Assembly: GCF_004104355.1 (NCBI RefSeq)
Contig: NZ_RJLM01000010.1
Coordinates: forward strand, 62,001 to 126,000
DNA length: 64,000 bases
From: Photobacterium chitinilyticum
GTDB lineage: Bacteria; Pseudomonadota; Gammaproteobacteria; Enterobacterales; Vibrionaceae
Direction of reading: 5' to 3'
Below the pieces are notes generated by a model, which worked only from the letters and a program-made list of their open reading frames with translations, was not told the origin of the DNA and searched no databases. Shown here in pieces: positions 21,717-31,693 of the stretch. Every line of letters starts with the position of its first letter. The stretch's first letter is position 1. The position numbers were made by a program, and so were the translations under genes.

Positions 21717-22115
21717 TTGGAAAAGAAACAAGTTTGGATTTCGGCAGGGATTATTCTCAATACGCAGCAAGATGAAGTTTTTATTACTCGGCGTGCAGCC
21801 AAAGCCCATCAAGGCGGATTTTGGGAATTTGCAGGCGGTAAGGTGGAAAGCGGAGAAACTGCCGAGCAGGCCGTGATCCGCGAACTCGATGAGGAGGTGG
21901 GTATTCATGCGACAGAGCTGGAGCATTTTATTGCACTAGAACACGACTACCCGGAAAAATCACTGAAGTTTGATTTTTTTCTAGTCAAAGAGTTTGACGG
22001 TGAAGCTTACGGAAAAGAAGGCCAGCCCGGAGAGTGGGTGAAGTTAACGAACTTGCGGGATTATGCGTTTCCCGAAGCCAATGAAGTGGTGCTGGAAAAG
22101 CTGATGGGGATGTAA
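21717..22115 (+). CDS. mutT: 8-oxo-dGTP diphosphatase MutT
   Basis: MutT (132 aa) hydrolyses 8-oxo-dGTP to the monophosphate and so prevents A:T to C:G transversions. The complete Nudix box runs from Gly41 to Ile63, with Glu47, the RE pair at 55-56 and the EE pair at 59-60. The start is taken as TTG 21717 (MEKKQVWISAG), because no ATG or GTG occurs in frame before the domain. It lies just after secA, the conserved gammaproteobacterial arrangement, but behind a terminator, so it needs its own promoter, which is not obvious. Confidence 0.93.
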   Translation: MEKKQVWISAGIILNTQQDEVFITRRAAKAHQGGFWEFAGGKVESGETAEQAVIRELDEEVGIHATELEHFIALEHDYPEKSLKFDFFLVKEFDGEAYGKEGQPGEWVKLTNLRDYAFPEANEVVLEKLMGM

Positions 22116-22167
22116 AAGTGTCTAGGGCCCAGTCGCGAGGAACTAGGCTCTAGGCACTCGTACCTTT

Positions 22168-22389
22168 CTAGTATCCCATATCTTCCGACCAACCGTCAGA
22201 ATCGGACATATCCGGTGCGCCCGGAATCGCCTTCTCTTCATCGGCCCATTCCCCCAAATCAATCAGCTGGCAACGTTTGCAGCAAAATGGACGAAACTGG
22301 TTCTTCTCGCTCCATTCCACCTTTGATTGACAGGTTGGGCATTTGACCATGGTGATCTTGGCTGAAAACGCCGTATTTGATTGTGTCAC
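22168..22389 (-). CDS. yacG: DNA gyrase inhibitor YacG (zinc-binding)
   Basis: YacG is a small protein (73 aa) with a four-cysteine zinc site: Cys17, Cys20, Cys36 and Cys40 (CPTC and CCKRC). The conserved [16 protein letters not shown] segment follows. E. coli YacG binds GyrB and inhibits gyrase. The family core starts near TMVKCP, so translation may begin at the internal ATG (residue 14), although the longer frame is kept here. It is the last gene of the minus-strand series pilA to yacG, 7 bases after zapD. Confidence 0.9.
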   Translation of the reverse strand: MTQSNTAFSAKITMVKCPTCQSKVEWSEKNQFRPFCCKRCQLIDLGEWADEEKAIPGAPDMSDSDGWSEDMGY

Positions 22390-22396
22390 AGATACC

Positions 22397-23134
22397 TCAG
22401 CAGATTGCTAGTTTAAAGTCGATAGCCTCAGCAATGCCTGCGCCTTCTTCAAAAGGTAGGAAGCGGATAGCAAAGCGGCTGCGATGGCCCGATATCATAG
22501 GATATACCCCATAGCTTGGGCAAATTTCTAATCGCAATAAACTGGCATTTTCAGCATCATGCTGAAAAAAACCGCCACGAGCAATTTGCGGTTGGTATTG
22601 GCCTGAGTCACGGGTAAGACGGAGCCATAAGTAAAGGGCTTCGGTGAGTTCAGCAAGTTGCTTGAGCCAGTTAGTCATGTCGTTTTGCTTGTGGGCTAAT
22701 GGCAGGTGCAGCCAGTGATGCAGTGTGGGGAGGTCAAAGCAGCAGCTTCCCCCGGGAATTGAAAAGCGTTGCTTGATCCCGCTTAGAAAACGATCTTCAC
22801 GGATTTCCTGGCCTAACCGTTTCGCCGTGATCAGCTGGTGGTGAGCAAGATCCATGTTATCGAGAATGGCAAGCAGGGCTGACTGATCGACCCCCTCGAT
22901 ATTGAGCCAGTTTTTAAGCTTGGTTCGTTGTTTATCGAGATCTTTTGCCAGTTCTGACTTGAGTTGGATTTGATCGAGAATTTCCAGTAGATCAAATAAT
23001 GCTCGGAAGAATATCTGATGCTGCCATTGATCGTTTAGCTGGCTGGCATGTGTCATTTGTCTGAGCAAATACTCAAGGCGCAAATAAATACGCACTTTTT
23101 CGTTTAGCGGATGTTCAAAACGGTTTGTTAGCAT
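22397..23134 (-). CDS. zapD: Cell division protein ZapD
   Basis: ZapD (245 aa, formerly YacF) is a cytoplasmic protein that bundles FtsZ filaments through the FtsZ C-terminal peptide. The family sequence is recognisable throughout: [19 protein letters not shown] at the N terminus, [20 protein letters not shown] and the C-terminal FLPFEEG segment. The length is normal. It lies between coaE and yacG, as in E. coli. Confidence 0.93.
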   Translation of the reverse strand: MLTNRFEHPLNEKVRIYLRLEYLLRQMTHASQLNDQWQHQIFFRALFDLLEILDQIQLKSELAKDLDKQRTKLKNWLNIEGVDQSALLAILDNMDLAHHQLITAKRLGQEIREDRFLSGIKQRFSIPGGSCCFDLPTLHHWLHLPLAHKQNDMTNWLKQLAELTEALYLWLRLTRDSGQYQPQIARGGFFQHDAENASLLRLEICPSYGVYPMISGHRSRFAIRFLPFEEGAGIAEAIDFKLAIC

Positions 23135-23157
23135 ATTTGTTTATCCGAGGTTGCTCG

Positions 23158-23763
23158 TTACTGATATTGAAGGCTCATCGCTAAATATTGCTGATGCAGT
23201 ACTGCGACGGCATCTTCGAGCTCGGTACTGTCACCATTATTGCTTATCACATCATCGGCAGCTGCCAGTCGCTCCGGTCGAGTGGCCTGGGCCGCAAGGA
23301 TCTTCCTGACGTGGCTGGCATCAACCTGATCACGCTGCTGGGTTCGTGCTATCTGCACCTCTTCATTCACATCAATGACCAGTAGGCGATGGACCATGGT
23401 CTGCAAATTATTTTCAACCATCAACGGAATAACCAGCAGGCAGTAAGGCGAGGTAGCCAGATCAATTTCCGCCTTCATCTTTTCTCTGATCATAGGGTGA
23501 AGCAGAGCATTTAACCATTCTTTCAAGTGGTTATCGTCAAAAACGGCTTGTCGTAGCTTACTGCGGTCGAGGGTTCCGTCTGTCAGTAAAATGTCAGAAC
23601 CCAGTTTTTCGACAATGGCTTTGAGGCCGGTTGTTCCGGGCTCTACCACTTCTCTGGCGACGATATCTGCATCAATGATATCAATGCTATAGCGGGCGAA
23701 TTGCTCAGCAACGGTGGTCTTGCCGCTGCCAATACCGCCGGTGAGTCCGACAACCATTGTCAT
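23158..23763 (-). CDS. coaE: Dephospho-CoA kinase
   Basis: CoaE (201 aa) phosphorylates dephospho-CoA in the last step of coenzyme A synthesis. The P-loop GGIGSGKT is at 9-16, followed by DADIVAREVVEPGTTGL (near 35), HPMIREKM and the lid/CoA-binding part with QATRPERLAAADDVISNNG. It lies just 2 bases after pilD on the same strand, a coupling of a metabolic gene to the pilus genes that is usual in gammaproteobacteria. Confidence 0.95.
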   Translation of the reverse strand: MTMVVGLTGGIGSGKTTVAEQFARYSIDIIDADIVAREVVEPGTTGLKAIVEKLGSDILLTDGTLDRSKLRQAVFDDNHLKEWLNALLHPMIREKMKAEIDLATSPYCLLVIPLMVENNLQTMVHRLLVIDVNEEVQIARTQQRDQVDASHVRKILAAQATRPERLAAADDVISNNGDSTELEDAVAVLHQQYLAMSLQYQ

Positions 23764-23765
23764 TA

Positions 23766-24644
23766 TTACAGTCCTAAATATGAAGTTAGGTACCAGTTCA
23801 GGATTGGCTCACCCCATAAGATGGCGATCCAGCCCGCAAGGGCAAGGTAAGGGCCAAAGGAAAAAGGAGTCTGAGAATCAGAACTTTGTATACGCATCAA
23901 GATGATGCCACAAATTGCCCCAACCAAGGAAGACAATAGCACAACAAAAGGCAGCAGCTGCCAGCCAAGCCAGGCCCCCAAAGCGGCCAGCAATTTAAAA
24001 TCACCATATCCCATCCCTTCTTTACCGGTTATCAGCTTAAAGCTCCAGTAAAGGCTCCACAGTGACAGGTAGCCTGCCATCGTGCCGATAATCGACTCGG
24101 TGAGTGAGACTGGTCCCCAGCCCAGTAATGCAACAAAAATACCAGCCCAGATCAGTGGCAAAGTAATTTGGTCCGGTAACAGCATTTTGTCTATATCGAT
24201 AAATGTCAGGGCGATCAGAGCAAAACTAAAGAAGATCACCGCAATTGCCCATTCAGAAGCTGGCAATACGATAGCAACGGTTGTGGTGATAATTGCTGTA
24301 AACAGTTCTACTGCCGGATAGCGGACACTGATTTTGGCCTGACAAGAGCGACAGCGCCCCCTGAGTAGCAACCAGCTGATAACTGGAATGTTCTCCCACA
24401 TACTTATCTGATGTTGGCAATGCGGGCAACGTGAGCGCGGTACACTCAGGTTAAAGGGCTGGCTGTTATCTACCGGGCCACATTCCGGAAAGCATTCGGC
24501 ACAGTCGGCTTTCCACTGCCTTTCCATCATAACGGGTAGACGGTAGATCACGACATTGAGGAAGCTACCAACCAGCAGGCCGAAAATGGCTGCAAAAACA
24601 GGAAATAGCCAGGGGTAGTAAGTCAGCAGTTCCATGAAAGACAT
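23766..24644 (-). CDS. pilD: Type IV prepilin leader peptidase and N-methyltransferase PilD
   Basis: PilD (292 aa) is an inner-membrane bifunctional enzyme that cleaves type IV prepilins and type II secretion pseudopilins after glycine and methylates the new N-terminal phenylalanine. The cytoplasmic loop carries two CXXC pairs (Cys73/Cys76, Cys98/Cys101) typical of bifunctional forms. The aspartyl protease residues lie in FIDIDKMLLPD (near 150) and in the GYGD motif at 212-215. About eight hydrophobic helices are visible. It likely serves both pilus assembly and type II secretion. Confidence 0.96.
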   Translation of the reverse strand: MSFMELLTYYPWLFPVFAAIFGLLVGSFLNVVIYRLPVMMERQWKADCAECFPECGPVDNSQPFNLSVPRSRCPHCQHQISMWENIPVISWLLLRGRCRSCQAKISVRYPAVELFTAIITTTVAIVLPASEWAIAVIFFSFALIALTFIDIDKMLLPDQITLPLIWAGIFVALLGWGPVSLTESIIGTMAGYLSLWSLYWSFKLITGKEGMGYGDFKLLAALGAWLGWQLLPFVVLLSSLVGAICGIILMRIQSSDSQTPFSFGPYLALAGWIAILWGEPILNWYLTSYLGL

Positions 24645-24718
24645 CTCATACTTATATATCAGGCTATTGTAGGGGAATCTAGGACTAGATCCTAGAACCT
24701 AGAATCAGCAACTGGTCT

Positions 24719-25939
24719 CTATCCCATCACACTCATCAATTTGAAGATTGGCATATACATCGCGACGAGTAATCCGCCAATCAGTCCACCAAGAAAAATG
24801 ATAATAAGCGGTTCGAGGATTTTCCCTAGGTTATCGACGGTATTATCAACATCGTTTTCATATAAGGTCGCCATTTTATTGAGCATGTCGTCTAGCGAAC
24901 CGGACTCTTCACCTATCATTGTCATTTGCAGCATTAGCTCCGGAAAGACATTGCTCTGGCGTAGTGCGATATGCAGCGGCATGCCTGCTGCCGTACTGTT
25001 GTGTGCCTCTTCTATCGCCTGTTCGATGTATTTGTTGCCCGCTGTTTTTCCTGCCGACTGCAGGCCGCTTAAAAGAGGAATACCGGCACTGAAGGTGGTA
25101 GCCAGAGTCCGGGAAAACCGGGCGACCGTGGCTTTGAGCAGTACATTGCCAATAATCGGTAGCCTGAGGTTGAAGCGATGGATAGCCATCTTGAACCGAG
25201 CGGATCTTTTGTATCGATAACTCGTGCATAGCAGGACTGAAAACAGTGCAATGGCCAGATAGGAGCCGTAACCGAGCATAAAGTTGGAGGCTTTGATCAC
25301 CTGCTGGGTAAACCAGGGTAAATCTGCACCAAAACTGCTGAAGATACCGGCAAACTGAGGGATAACAAAAACCAGCATCATGATCGTGACACCAATGGAT
25401 GTCAGGGTAACCATCGTGGGGTAGATCATTGCCTTGATCACTTTCTGTCGGGTTGCTTGGTTTTTTTCCCGATAAGTCGCAATACGGTCGAAAACTTCCG
25501 ATAAATGACCTGTCTGCTCGCCGGTTAATACCAGATCACAGTAGAAGTTATCAAACAGGGGAGAGCTGGTTTTTAATGCCCGTGATAGTGAAGCACCGGC
25601 TTCGATCTGGGTGGTGACCTGAGCCAGAATGGCTCTGGCTTCCGCTTTATTGTGGCTATTGGCCATCATGGATAATGCTTGTACAACGGGGACGCCCGAG
25701 GCGATCATTGTTGCCAGCTGACGGGTTATCGCCGTCACATCGGCCGGCTTCATTTGGTTTTTCAGCTTGCTGAGGGTCGATGGTTTGTGGCGCTTTATCT
25801 TTTTTACCTGGATCATCTGCTCGCAGAGCATGTTACGAACATCACGCTCCTGAAAACCTAGGGTTACGCCCGAGGTTTTTTTTCCTATCTGATTGACGCC
25901 CCGCCAGTGGAAATAGTGAATTTTATTGGCTTGTGCCAT
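24719..25939 (-). CDS. pilC: Type IV pilus inner-membrane platform protein PilC
   Basis: PilC (406 aa) is a GspF-family platform protein that couples the cytoplasmic pilus ATPases to the growing pilus. There are two repeated GspF domains, each with a helical cytoplasmic part (for example VVQALSMMANSHNKAEAR near 93, and PLLSGLQSAGKTAGN near 285). Membrane helices are near residues 170-190, 215-235 and at the C terminus (IIFLGGLIGGLLVAMYMPIF). It lies 63 bases after pilB and 74 bases before pilD; CTAG-rich sequence flanks it on both sides. Confidence 0.95.
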   Translation of the reverse strand: MAQANKIHYFHWRGVNQIGKKTSGVTLGFQERDVRNMLCEQMIQVKKIKRHKPSTLSKLKNQMKPADVTAITRQLATMIASGVPVVQALSMMANSHNKAEARAILAQVTTQIEAGASLSRALKTSSPLFDNFYCDLVLTGEQTGHLSEVFDRIATYREKNQATRQKVIKAMIYPTMVTLTSIGVTIMMLVFVIPQFAGIFSSFGADLPWFTQQVIKASNFMLGYGSYLAIALFSVLLCTSYRYKRSARFKMAIHRFNLRLPIIGNVLLKATVARFSRTLATTFSAGIPLLSGLQSAGKTAGNKYIEQAIEEAHNSTAAGMPLHIALRQSNVFPELMLQMTMIGEESGSLDDMLNKMATLYENDVDNTVDNLGKILEPLIIIFLGGLIGGLLVAMYMPIFKLMSVMG

Positions 25940-26002
25940 GATATCTCCTTTCGCGTTCTTTACCTAGGTTTCAGGATAAGCGGCCCTATGAGCCCGAGGC
26001 CC

Positions 26003-27706
26003 CTAACTAAAATGCAGCACCCGCTGCAGTTCTTCCAAACTGGTCACGCCAGCAGAGAGCTTTTCTATACCGGACTGCTGTAGCTTCTGCATTCCTTGCT
26101 TGCAAGCCAGCTCTTCGAGTTCGAGCGTCGAGGCGCCTGCCATGAGCGCTTGTGCGATCTCGCGGCTAAACGGCATCACTTCATAAATGCCGACTCGCCC
26201 AAGATAGCCTTTGTTACAGTCATCGCAGCCCATTTTGTTGGCCTGATAGATCGTGGTTGTCAGCGGAATTTCAAGCCTTTCTCGTACAAGGCTATCTAGC
26301 GGTTGTTCCTCTTTACAGCCATGGCACAAACGGCGGGCGAGCCGCTGGGCAATGATCAGGCTCAGTGATGAAGCCAAATTGAAATCTTTCACTCCCATAT
26401 TGGTCAGGCGGGTAATTGTTTCAGCGGCCGAGTTGGTATGCAGGGTTGAAAGCACCAAGTGACCAGTTTGTGCGGCCTTGACCGCAATGGATCCGGTTTC
26501 CAAATCTCGAATTTCACCCACCATAACCACATCGGGATCCTGACGGAGGAATGATCGCAGTGCCTCGGCAAAGCCCAGGCCAATTTGGGTGTTTATCTGA
26601 ACCTGATTGATCCCTGGGAGGTTGATTTCGACCGGATCTTCGGCAGTAGAGATGTTTCTCTCGTCGGTATTGAGTATTTTAAGTCCGGTATAGAGTGATA
26701 CCGTTTTACCGCTCCCGGTGGGGCCGGTCATCAGGATCATACCCTGCGGTTGCCGTAATGCTTCGAGATAGGCCTGTTTCTGCTGCTCGTTATAACCCAG
26801 AATATCGATGTCCAAATGAGCACTGGAACTGTCAAGGATCCGCAGTACCACTTTCTCGCCCCACAGTGTTGGTAGGGTAGATACCCGAAGATCGATAGCC
26901 AACGTTTGAGTCAGCCTGAGCTTGATCCGACCATCTTGCGGTTGGCGTCGTTCGGCAATATTGAGCTTTGACATTACCTTGAGCCGGGTTGATAGCCGCC
27001 GTGACAGATGAGCTGGTGGCATGGCATGCTGATGGAGGATACCGTCGCAGCGAAAGCGAACCCGGTAAGTCTCCTCATAGGGCTCGAAGTGGATATCTGA
27101 TGCCTTTTTACGGACCGCATCCATCAGTACCTGGTTGATATAGCGGGTTACCGGGGCAGTGTCCTGGCTTAAATCCGTCGCTTCATCAAGCAGTTCGCCA
27201 TCCCCTAAGTCAACCAAATCACCGAGGTCGGCATCAGTTACACTGCGTTGGTGCTGGGAAGAGCGATAGTTCTCTCCGATTTCGCTGCCGTAAACTCGTC
27301 GGATGGCACTTTCGAGCTGCTTGGTCTCAAGCAGCAAAGGTTCGATGTTCTTGCCGGTAGCAAAACGGAACTCGTCCAGCGCATTGATTTGGGTCGGATC
27401 ACTGAGGCCGACAAACAGGGTATTGTCATTGATTTGTAGCGGCAACACCCGGTGCTGCAGTATCAGCTCACGTTGATTGAGCGTCTTGCAGCAGGCGTGA
27501 TAGTCGTACTGGTGGACATCAATCAGCGCGACGGCAAAGATGTGCTCGAGGTGACGTGCAAGTTCGGTACCGCTGAACAAGCCAAGCTGTATCAAGGCAG
27601 AAGGCACACTGGTACCTTCTGCCCGGACAAGATCCACCACTTGCTGCTCCTGCGCCGGACCAATCAGGCTGGCCTGGTGCAGGACGGAAGCGAGGTTGGT
27701 TTGCAT
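26003..27706 (-). CDS. pilB: Type IV pilus assembly ATPase PilB
   Basis: PilB (567 aa) is the hexameric cytoplasmic extension ATPase for type IV pili. An N-terminal GspE/MshE-type N domain (about 20-140) is followed by the ATPase core, with Walker A GPTGSGKTVS near 330, an Asp box near AEDPVE, Walker B VVMVGEIRDLET and a His box LSTLHTNSA. A four-cysteine zinc motif (CHGCKEEQ and CDDCNKG) lies near 460-500. Its ATG shares one base with the pilA stop (TAATG), so the two are probably translationally coupled. Confidence 0.96.
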   Translation of the reverse strand: MQTNLASVLHQASLIGPAQEQQVVDLVRAEGTSVPSALIQLGLFSGTELARHLEHIFAVALIDVHQYDYHACCKTLNQRELILQHRVLPLQINDNTLFVGLSDPTQINALDEFRFATGKNIEPLLLETKQLESAIRRVYGSEIGENYRSSQHQRSVTDADLGDLVDLGDGELLDEATDLSQDTAPVTRYINQVLMDAVRKKASDIHFEPYEETYRVRFRCDGILHQHAMPPAHLSRRLSTRLKVMSKLNIAERRQPQDGRIKLRLTQTLAIDLRVSTLPTLWGEKVVLRILDSSSAHLDIDILGYNEQQKQAYLEALRQPQGMILMTGPTGSGKTVSLYTGLKILNTDERNISTAEDPVEINLPGINQVQINTQIGLGFAEALRSFLRQDPDVVMVGEIRDLETGSIAVKAAQTGHLVLSTLHTNSAAETITRLTNMGVKDFNLASSLSLIIAQRLARRLCHGCKEEQPLDSLVRERLEIPLTTTIYQANKMGCDDCNKGYLGRVGIYEVMPFSREIAQALMAGASTLELEELACKQGMQKLQQSGIEKLSAGVTSLEELQRVLHFS

Positions 27707-28200
27707 TATGCTGCTGGTATTTCTGATACTGGGCAGAAGTCATCAGTATCGACAGTAGTGTCTGTCGCTGCGCAAGTGACAGTCCAAATAATGCCGCTTC
27801 CGTTAAGAGTAGGGGTTAAAATTACGCTAGCCCCTGCAGGTAACGCCCCTTTTCCTTCTGTCGCATCAATAATTGCGGTAATTGCGGTGCCGTCAGTAAT
27901 AGTGCCTGTATCTGTAACAGTTACGTTGGATGTTACAGTAAAAGCATCCCCAAATCCGTCACCTTTTGTAAACGTTTGAGTTCCGGGAACTCCACCATTA
28001 CCTTGAGTGCAGTTAGTATTTCCGCTGAGTACGCATACACCGACTGCCGTTTTGAATGCAGTTGATGCATTTAACATTTCACTGGCATGTGTTCGGCTAG
28101 TGTAGTTTTGATAAGCAGGTACAGCAAATGCGCTCAAAATACCGATAATCGCTACCACAATCATCAATTCAATCAAGGTAAAACCTTTTTGTCCTTTCAT
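27706..28200 (-). CDS. pilA: Type IV major pilin PilA
   Basis: PilA (164 aa) is the type IVa pilin subunit. A very short leader MKGQKG precedes the cleavage and methylation site G/FTLIEL, with Glu5 of the mature protein. The hydrophobic N-terminal helix ([21 protein letters not shown]) serves as membrane anchor and pilus core. Four cysteines are present: a CVLSGNTNC pair and a C-terminal pair in [14 protein letters not shown] that forms the D-loop disulphide. The middle part is threonine-rich and likely variable between strains. In Vibrionaceae this pilus can act in DNA uptake or chitin attachment. Confidence 0.93.
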   Translation of the reverse strand: MKGQKGFTLIELMIVVAIIGILSAFAVPAYQNYTSRTHASEMLNASTAFKTAVGVCVLSGNTNCTQGNGGVPGTQTFTKGDGFGDAFTVTSNVTVTDTGTITDGTAITAIIDATEGKGALPAGASVILTPTLNGSGIIWTVTCAATDTTVDTDDFCPVSEIPAA

Positions 28201-28479
28201 TTATTTGTCCTTTCTTATTCTGCCAATAATTCTCGAAATAAAGTGATTCCAGCATACCTATTTATGCAAGTGGCTGAATAATATGGAGATGATTACTCGG
28301 CGCATTACTTATTTAAATTGAAAGTATTGCACCTGTTGCACAGTGGCTGGCGGTCTTTGACGCAAAATTTATTAAGTAAATTATCAGGTTAGGTGTGTTT
28401 GGTGGGTGAGGGTGATAAAAGGGAGTGTGTCGAGATGCGAGTTTTAAGAAAAGAAAAATAAAGCAATATGGTAGGAAAA
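28201..28479. other. Upstream region of pilA, no gene seen
   Basis: No coding frame is supported. It should contain the pilA promoter on the minus strand. A TATGCT (plus strand 28251-28256 complement) could be a -10, but no consensus sigma54 promoter was found. A direct repeat TTGCAC, 3 bases, TTGCAC lies at 28327-28341 and could be a regulator site. Confidence 0.4.
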
Positions 28480-28512
28480 ATGAAAGGAGTGAAACTCTCG
28501 TTATTCACTCCT
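28480..28512 (-). terminator. Terminator after nadC
   Basis: Read on the minus strand, AGGAGTGA pairs perfectly with TCACTCCT (plus-strand positions 28505-28512 and 28485-28492), followed by TTTCATTTTT. It lies 11 bases after the nadC stop and would separate nadC from the pil genes downstream. Confidence 0.75.
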
Positions 28513-28522
28513 CGATACTGAG

Positions 28523-29724
<1,202 letters not shown>

Positions 29725-30279
29725 ATGTTAACAATTAACAACACCCACTGGCTCGAAGGCGTTAAGCATGTCCCTTCCCCTTTTTATGATCAACGAATTG
29801 ATAGTAAAGATATTTCCCTGCTGGTGATTCATAACATCAGCTTGCCCCCGGGCCAGTTTGGCGGGCCATATATAGAGCAACTTTTTACCGGTCAGCTGGA
29901 CCCGGAGGAACATCCCTATTTTGGGGTAATTTCAGGTTTTCGGGTCTCTGCGCACTGTTTAATTAGACGAAATGGCGATATTATCCAGTTCGTACCGTTT
30001 GATTGTCGCGCCTGGCATGCTGGAGTATCGCAATTTGCAGGCCGTGACAAGTGCAATGATTACTCTATTGGGATAGAGCTGGAAGGAACGGATACCCTCC
30101 CTTATACCCAAGCCCAGTACAATATGTTGACTGAGCTGACCCGGGTTATTATTCATTGTTACCCTGACATCAATGCTTCGCGGATCACCGGTCATGAGTT
30201 TATTGCGCCGGGACGCAAAACCGATCCCGGTTTTTCTTTCGACTGGCGGGCGTTTAAAACAGCATTACTGGAAAAATGA
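29725..30279 (+). CDS. ampD: 1,6-anhydro-N-acetylmuramyl-L-alanine amidase AmpD
   Basis: AmpD (184 aa) is a cytoplasmic zinc amidase that removes the stem peptide from anhydro-muropeptides during cell-wall recycling. In bacteria with AmpR-controlled beta-lactamase it also keeps induction low. The predicted zinc ligands are His36 (in VIHNISLPPG), His157 and Asp167 (GHEFIAPGRKTDPG), with the catalytic Glu in GIELEG near 118. The frame is open from 29659, but MLTINNTHWLEG at 29725 is the family start. ampE, next in E. coli, is not present before pdhR. Confidence 0.95.
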   Translation: MLTINNTHWLEGVKHVPSPFYDQRIDSKDISLLVIHNISLPPGQFGGPYIEQLFTGQLDPEEHPYFGVISGFRVSAHCLIRRNGDIIQFVPFDCRAWHAGVSQFAGRDKCNDYSIGIELEGTDTLPYTQAQYNMLTELTRVIIHCYPDINASRITGHEFIAPGRKTDPGFSFDWRAFKTALLEK

Positions 30280-30311
30280 TCAACAAAGGATGAAAAGTCT
30301 CTTTGCCCCAA

Positions 30312-30326
30312 ATTGGTCAGACCATT
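30312..30326. promoter_or_regulatory. GntR/FCD-type operator, distal site upstream of pdhR
   Basis: ATTGGTCAGACCATT matches the PdhR/LldR-type dyad ATTGGT-N3-ACCAAT at all but one position. Its centre is 189 bases upstream of the second site at 30501-30515. Confidence 0.55.
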
Positions 30327-30500
30327 AATTTCTTTTCATTCCGTCCTTTTCTTTCTTGCTGTTAATTAATAGTAATTGCCGTGTGTTAATAAGTTTTCAC
30401 AAGATGAAATTTTTGTTAAGTGTGCGCTGGTTCTATGATTTGCATCATGTTGTCGGTGGACATCTTCAATTATTTCTGTAAACTTTCCTTTCATAATTTA

Positions 30501-30515
30501 ATTGGTAATACCAAT
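30501..30515. promoter_or_regulatory. PdhR operator upstream of pdhR
   Basis: ATTGGTAATACCAAT is a perfect dyad of the form known for the pyruvate-responsive regulator PdhR. It lies 57 bases before the pdhR start, so autorepression of the pdhR-aceEF region, relieved by pyruvate, is the likely role. Confidence 0.8.
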
Positions 30516-30571
30516 TTACCCGTTAACGGGTTTCCCGAAACGCTATAAGTACAAGAAGCATAACGAAAAAA

Positions 30572-31345
30572 ATGACTTATAAACGAATTCGCCAACCAAA
30601 GCTCTCCGATGCCATTGAGCAGGAAATAGAGCACCTGATCCTGGAAGGCACCCTGTCTCCGGGGCAGCAGCTGCCGCCTGAACGCGAGCTGGCCAAGCAA
30701 TTCGACGTTTCACGCCCTTCTGTACGAGAGGCAATCCAGCGTCTTGAAGCCAAAAGCCTTCTGACCCGTCGTCAGGGCGGTGGCACTTTTGTAACAGAAA
30801 AGCTATGGCAGAGCTTTTCTGAGCCACTGTTGGATTTGCTTAGCGCCCATCCGGAAACCCAGCTAGATTTACTTGAGTCTCGTCACGCCCTTGAAGGCCT
30901 GGCTGCGTACTATGCAGCCCTGCGAGGCAACGAGGAAGATTTTACTCGTATCCGTGACTGCCACACACGGATACAAGATGCCCAGCAGCAAGGCGATATG
31001 AAGGCTGAAGCCAGCGCGGTAATGCAGTACTTGATAGCGGTGACCGAATCCGCTCACAACGTGGTACTGCTTCATATCATCCGCAGCCTTGCCCCTTTGC
31101 TAGAGCAAAACGTATTACAAAACTTTGAGCTCCTGAACCGCCGCCCAGAGGTAGTGGGAAAGGTGCGAAAGCATCGAGCCAATATTGTGCAAGCGATCGT
31201 TTCTGGTGAGCCAGAAAAAGCCCGTGAAGCATCGCATGCACATTTGGCTTATATCGAGGAAACCCTGTTGGATTTATCGCGTGAAGATAGCAGACGTGAA
31301 CGCTCTCTTCGTCGGATTCAACAACGCAAGGACGGGCTGGATTAG
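30572..31345 (+). CDS. pdhR: Pyruvate dehydrogenase complex repressor PdhR
   Basis: PdhR (257 aa) is a GntR-family FCD-subfamily regulator that represses the pyruvate dehydrogenase operon and releases DNA when bound to pyruvate. The N-terminal winged helix-turn-helix (about 10-75) includes [20 protein letters not shown] and [15 protein letters not shown]. The C-terminal FCD domain shows [17 protein letters not shown] and metal-site histidines (ESAHN near 157, KHRANI near 202 and SHAHL near 223). It is followed by aceE after 348 bases, containing a MITE-like repeat, and preceded by two matching operators. Confidence 0.94.
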   Translation: MTYKRIRQPKLSDAIEQEIEHLILEGTLSPGQQLPPERELAKQFDVSRPSVREAIQRLEAKSLLTRRQGGGTFVTEKLWQSFSEPLLDLLSAHPETQLDLLESRHALEGLAAYYAALRGNEEDFTRIRDCHTRIQDAQQQGDMKAEASAVMQYLIAVTESAHNVVLLHIIRSLAPLLEQNVLQNFELLNRRPEVVGKVRKHRANIVQAIVSGEPEKAREASHAHLAYIEETLLDLSREDSRRERSLRRIQQRKDGLD

Positions 31346-31390
31346 TACCCCTCATATAAGCCGAGGTAGGTAGTAAACAGTCGCGACAAT

Positions 31391-31657
31391 ATACCAGTCG
31401 TCATAATTATTTGCTCATTCAGCGGATATAAAACAGACGATATGCAAGACATGTCTTTGAAGATAATAGCGAGTCTATATCAATAAGACATAACGCAGCA
31501 GAGGGGCTGTTTTACTCCGCCCGAAGGGAGCTACTTAGCAACACAATTGCTGCGTTAAAAGATTCCATGCGTAGAACCACTATGCAAACAATCTTTCGCC
31601 TTGCCCTTGTTTCGCTAAGTCGCTCTGAACTGTTCAGATAATTATGACGATTGGTAT
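31391..31657. repeat. MITE-like element (267 bases) between pdhR and aceE
   Basis: Terminal inverted repeats of 20 bases, 31391-31410 and 31638-31657, agree at 19 positions (ATACCARTCGTCATAATTAT). Beyond them both ends contain related sequence ending in TTCAG...GCG. An internal perfect inverted repeat, TAACGCAGCA at 31491-31500 and TGCTGCGTTA at 31549-31558, would form a second hairpin. There is no coding capacity, as in a non-autonomous transposable element. A target-site duplication could not be assigned with certainty. Confidence 0.7.
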
Positions 31658-31693
31658 TAAGTTTTGTAGATTATCAACGAAAGGATAGATCGC

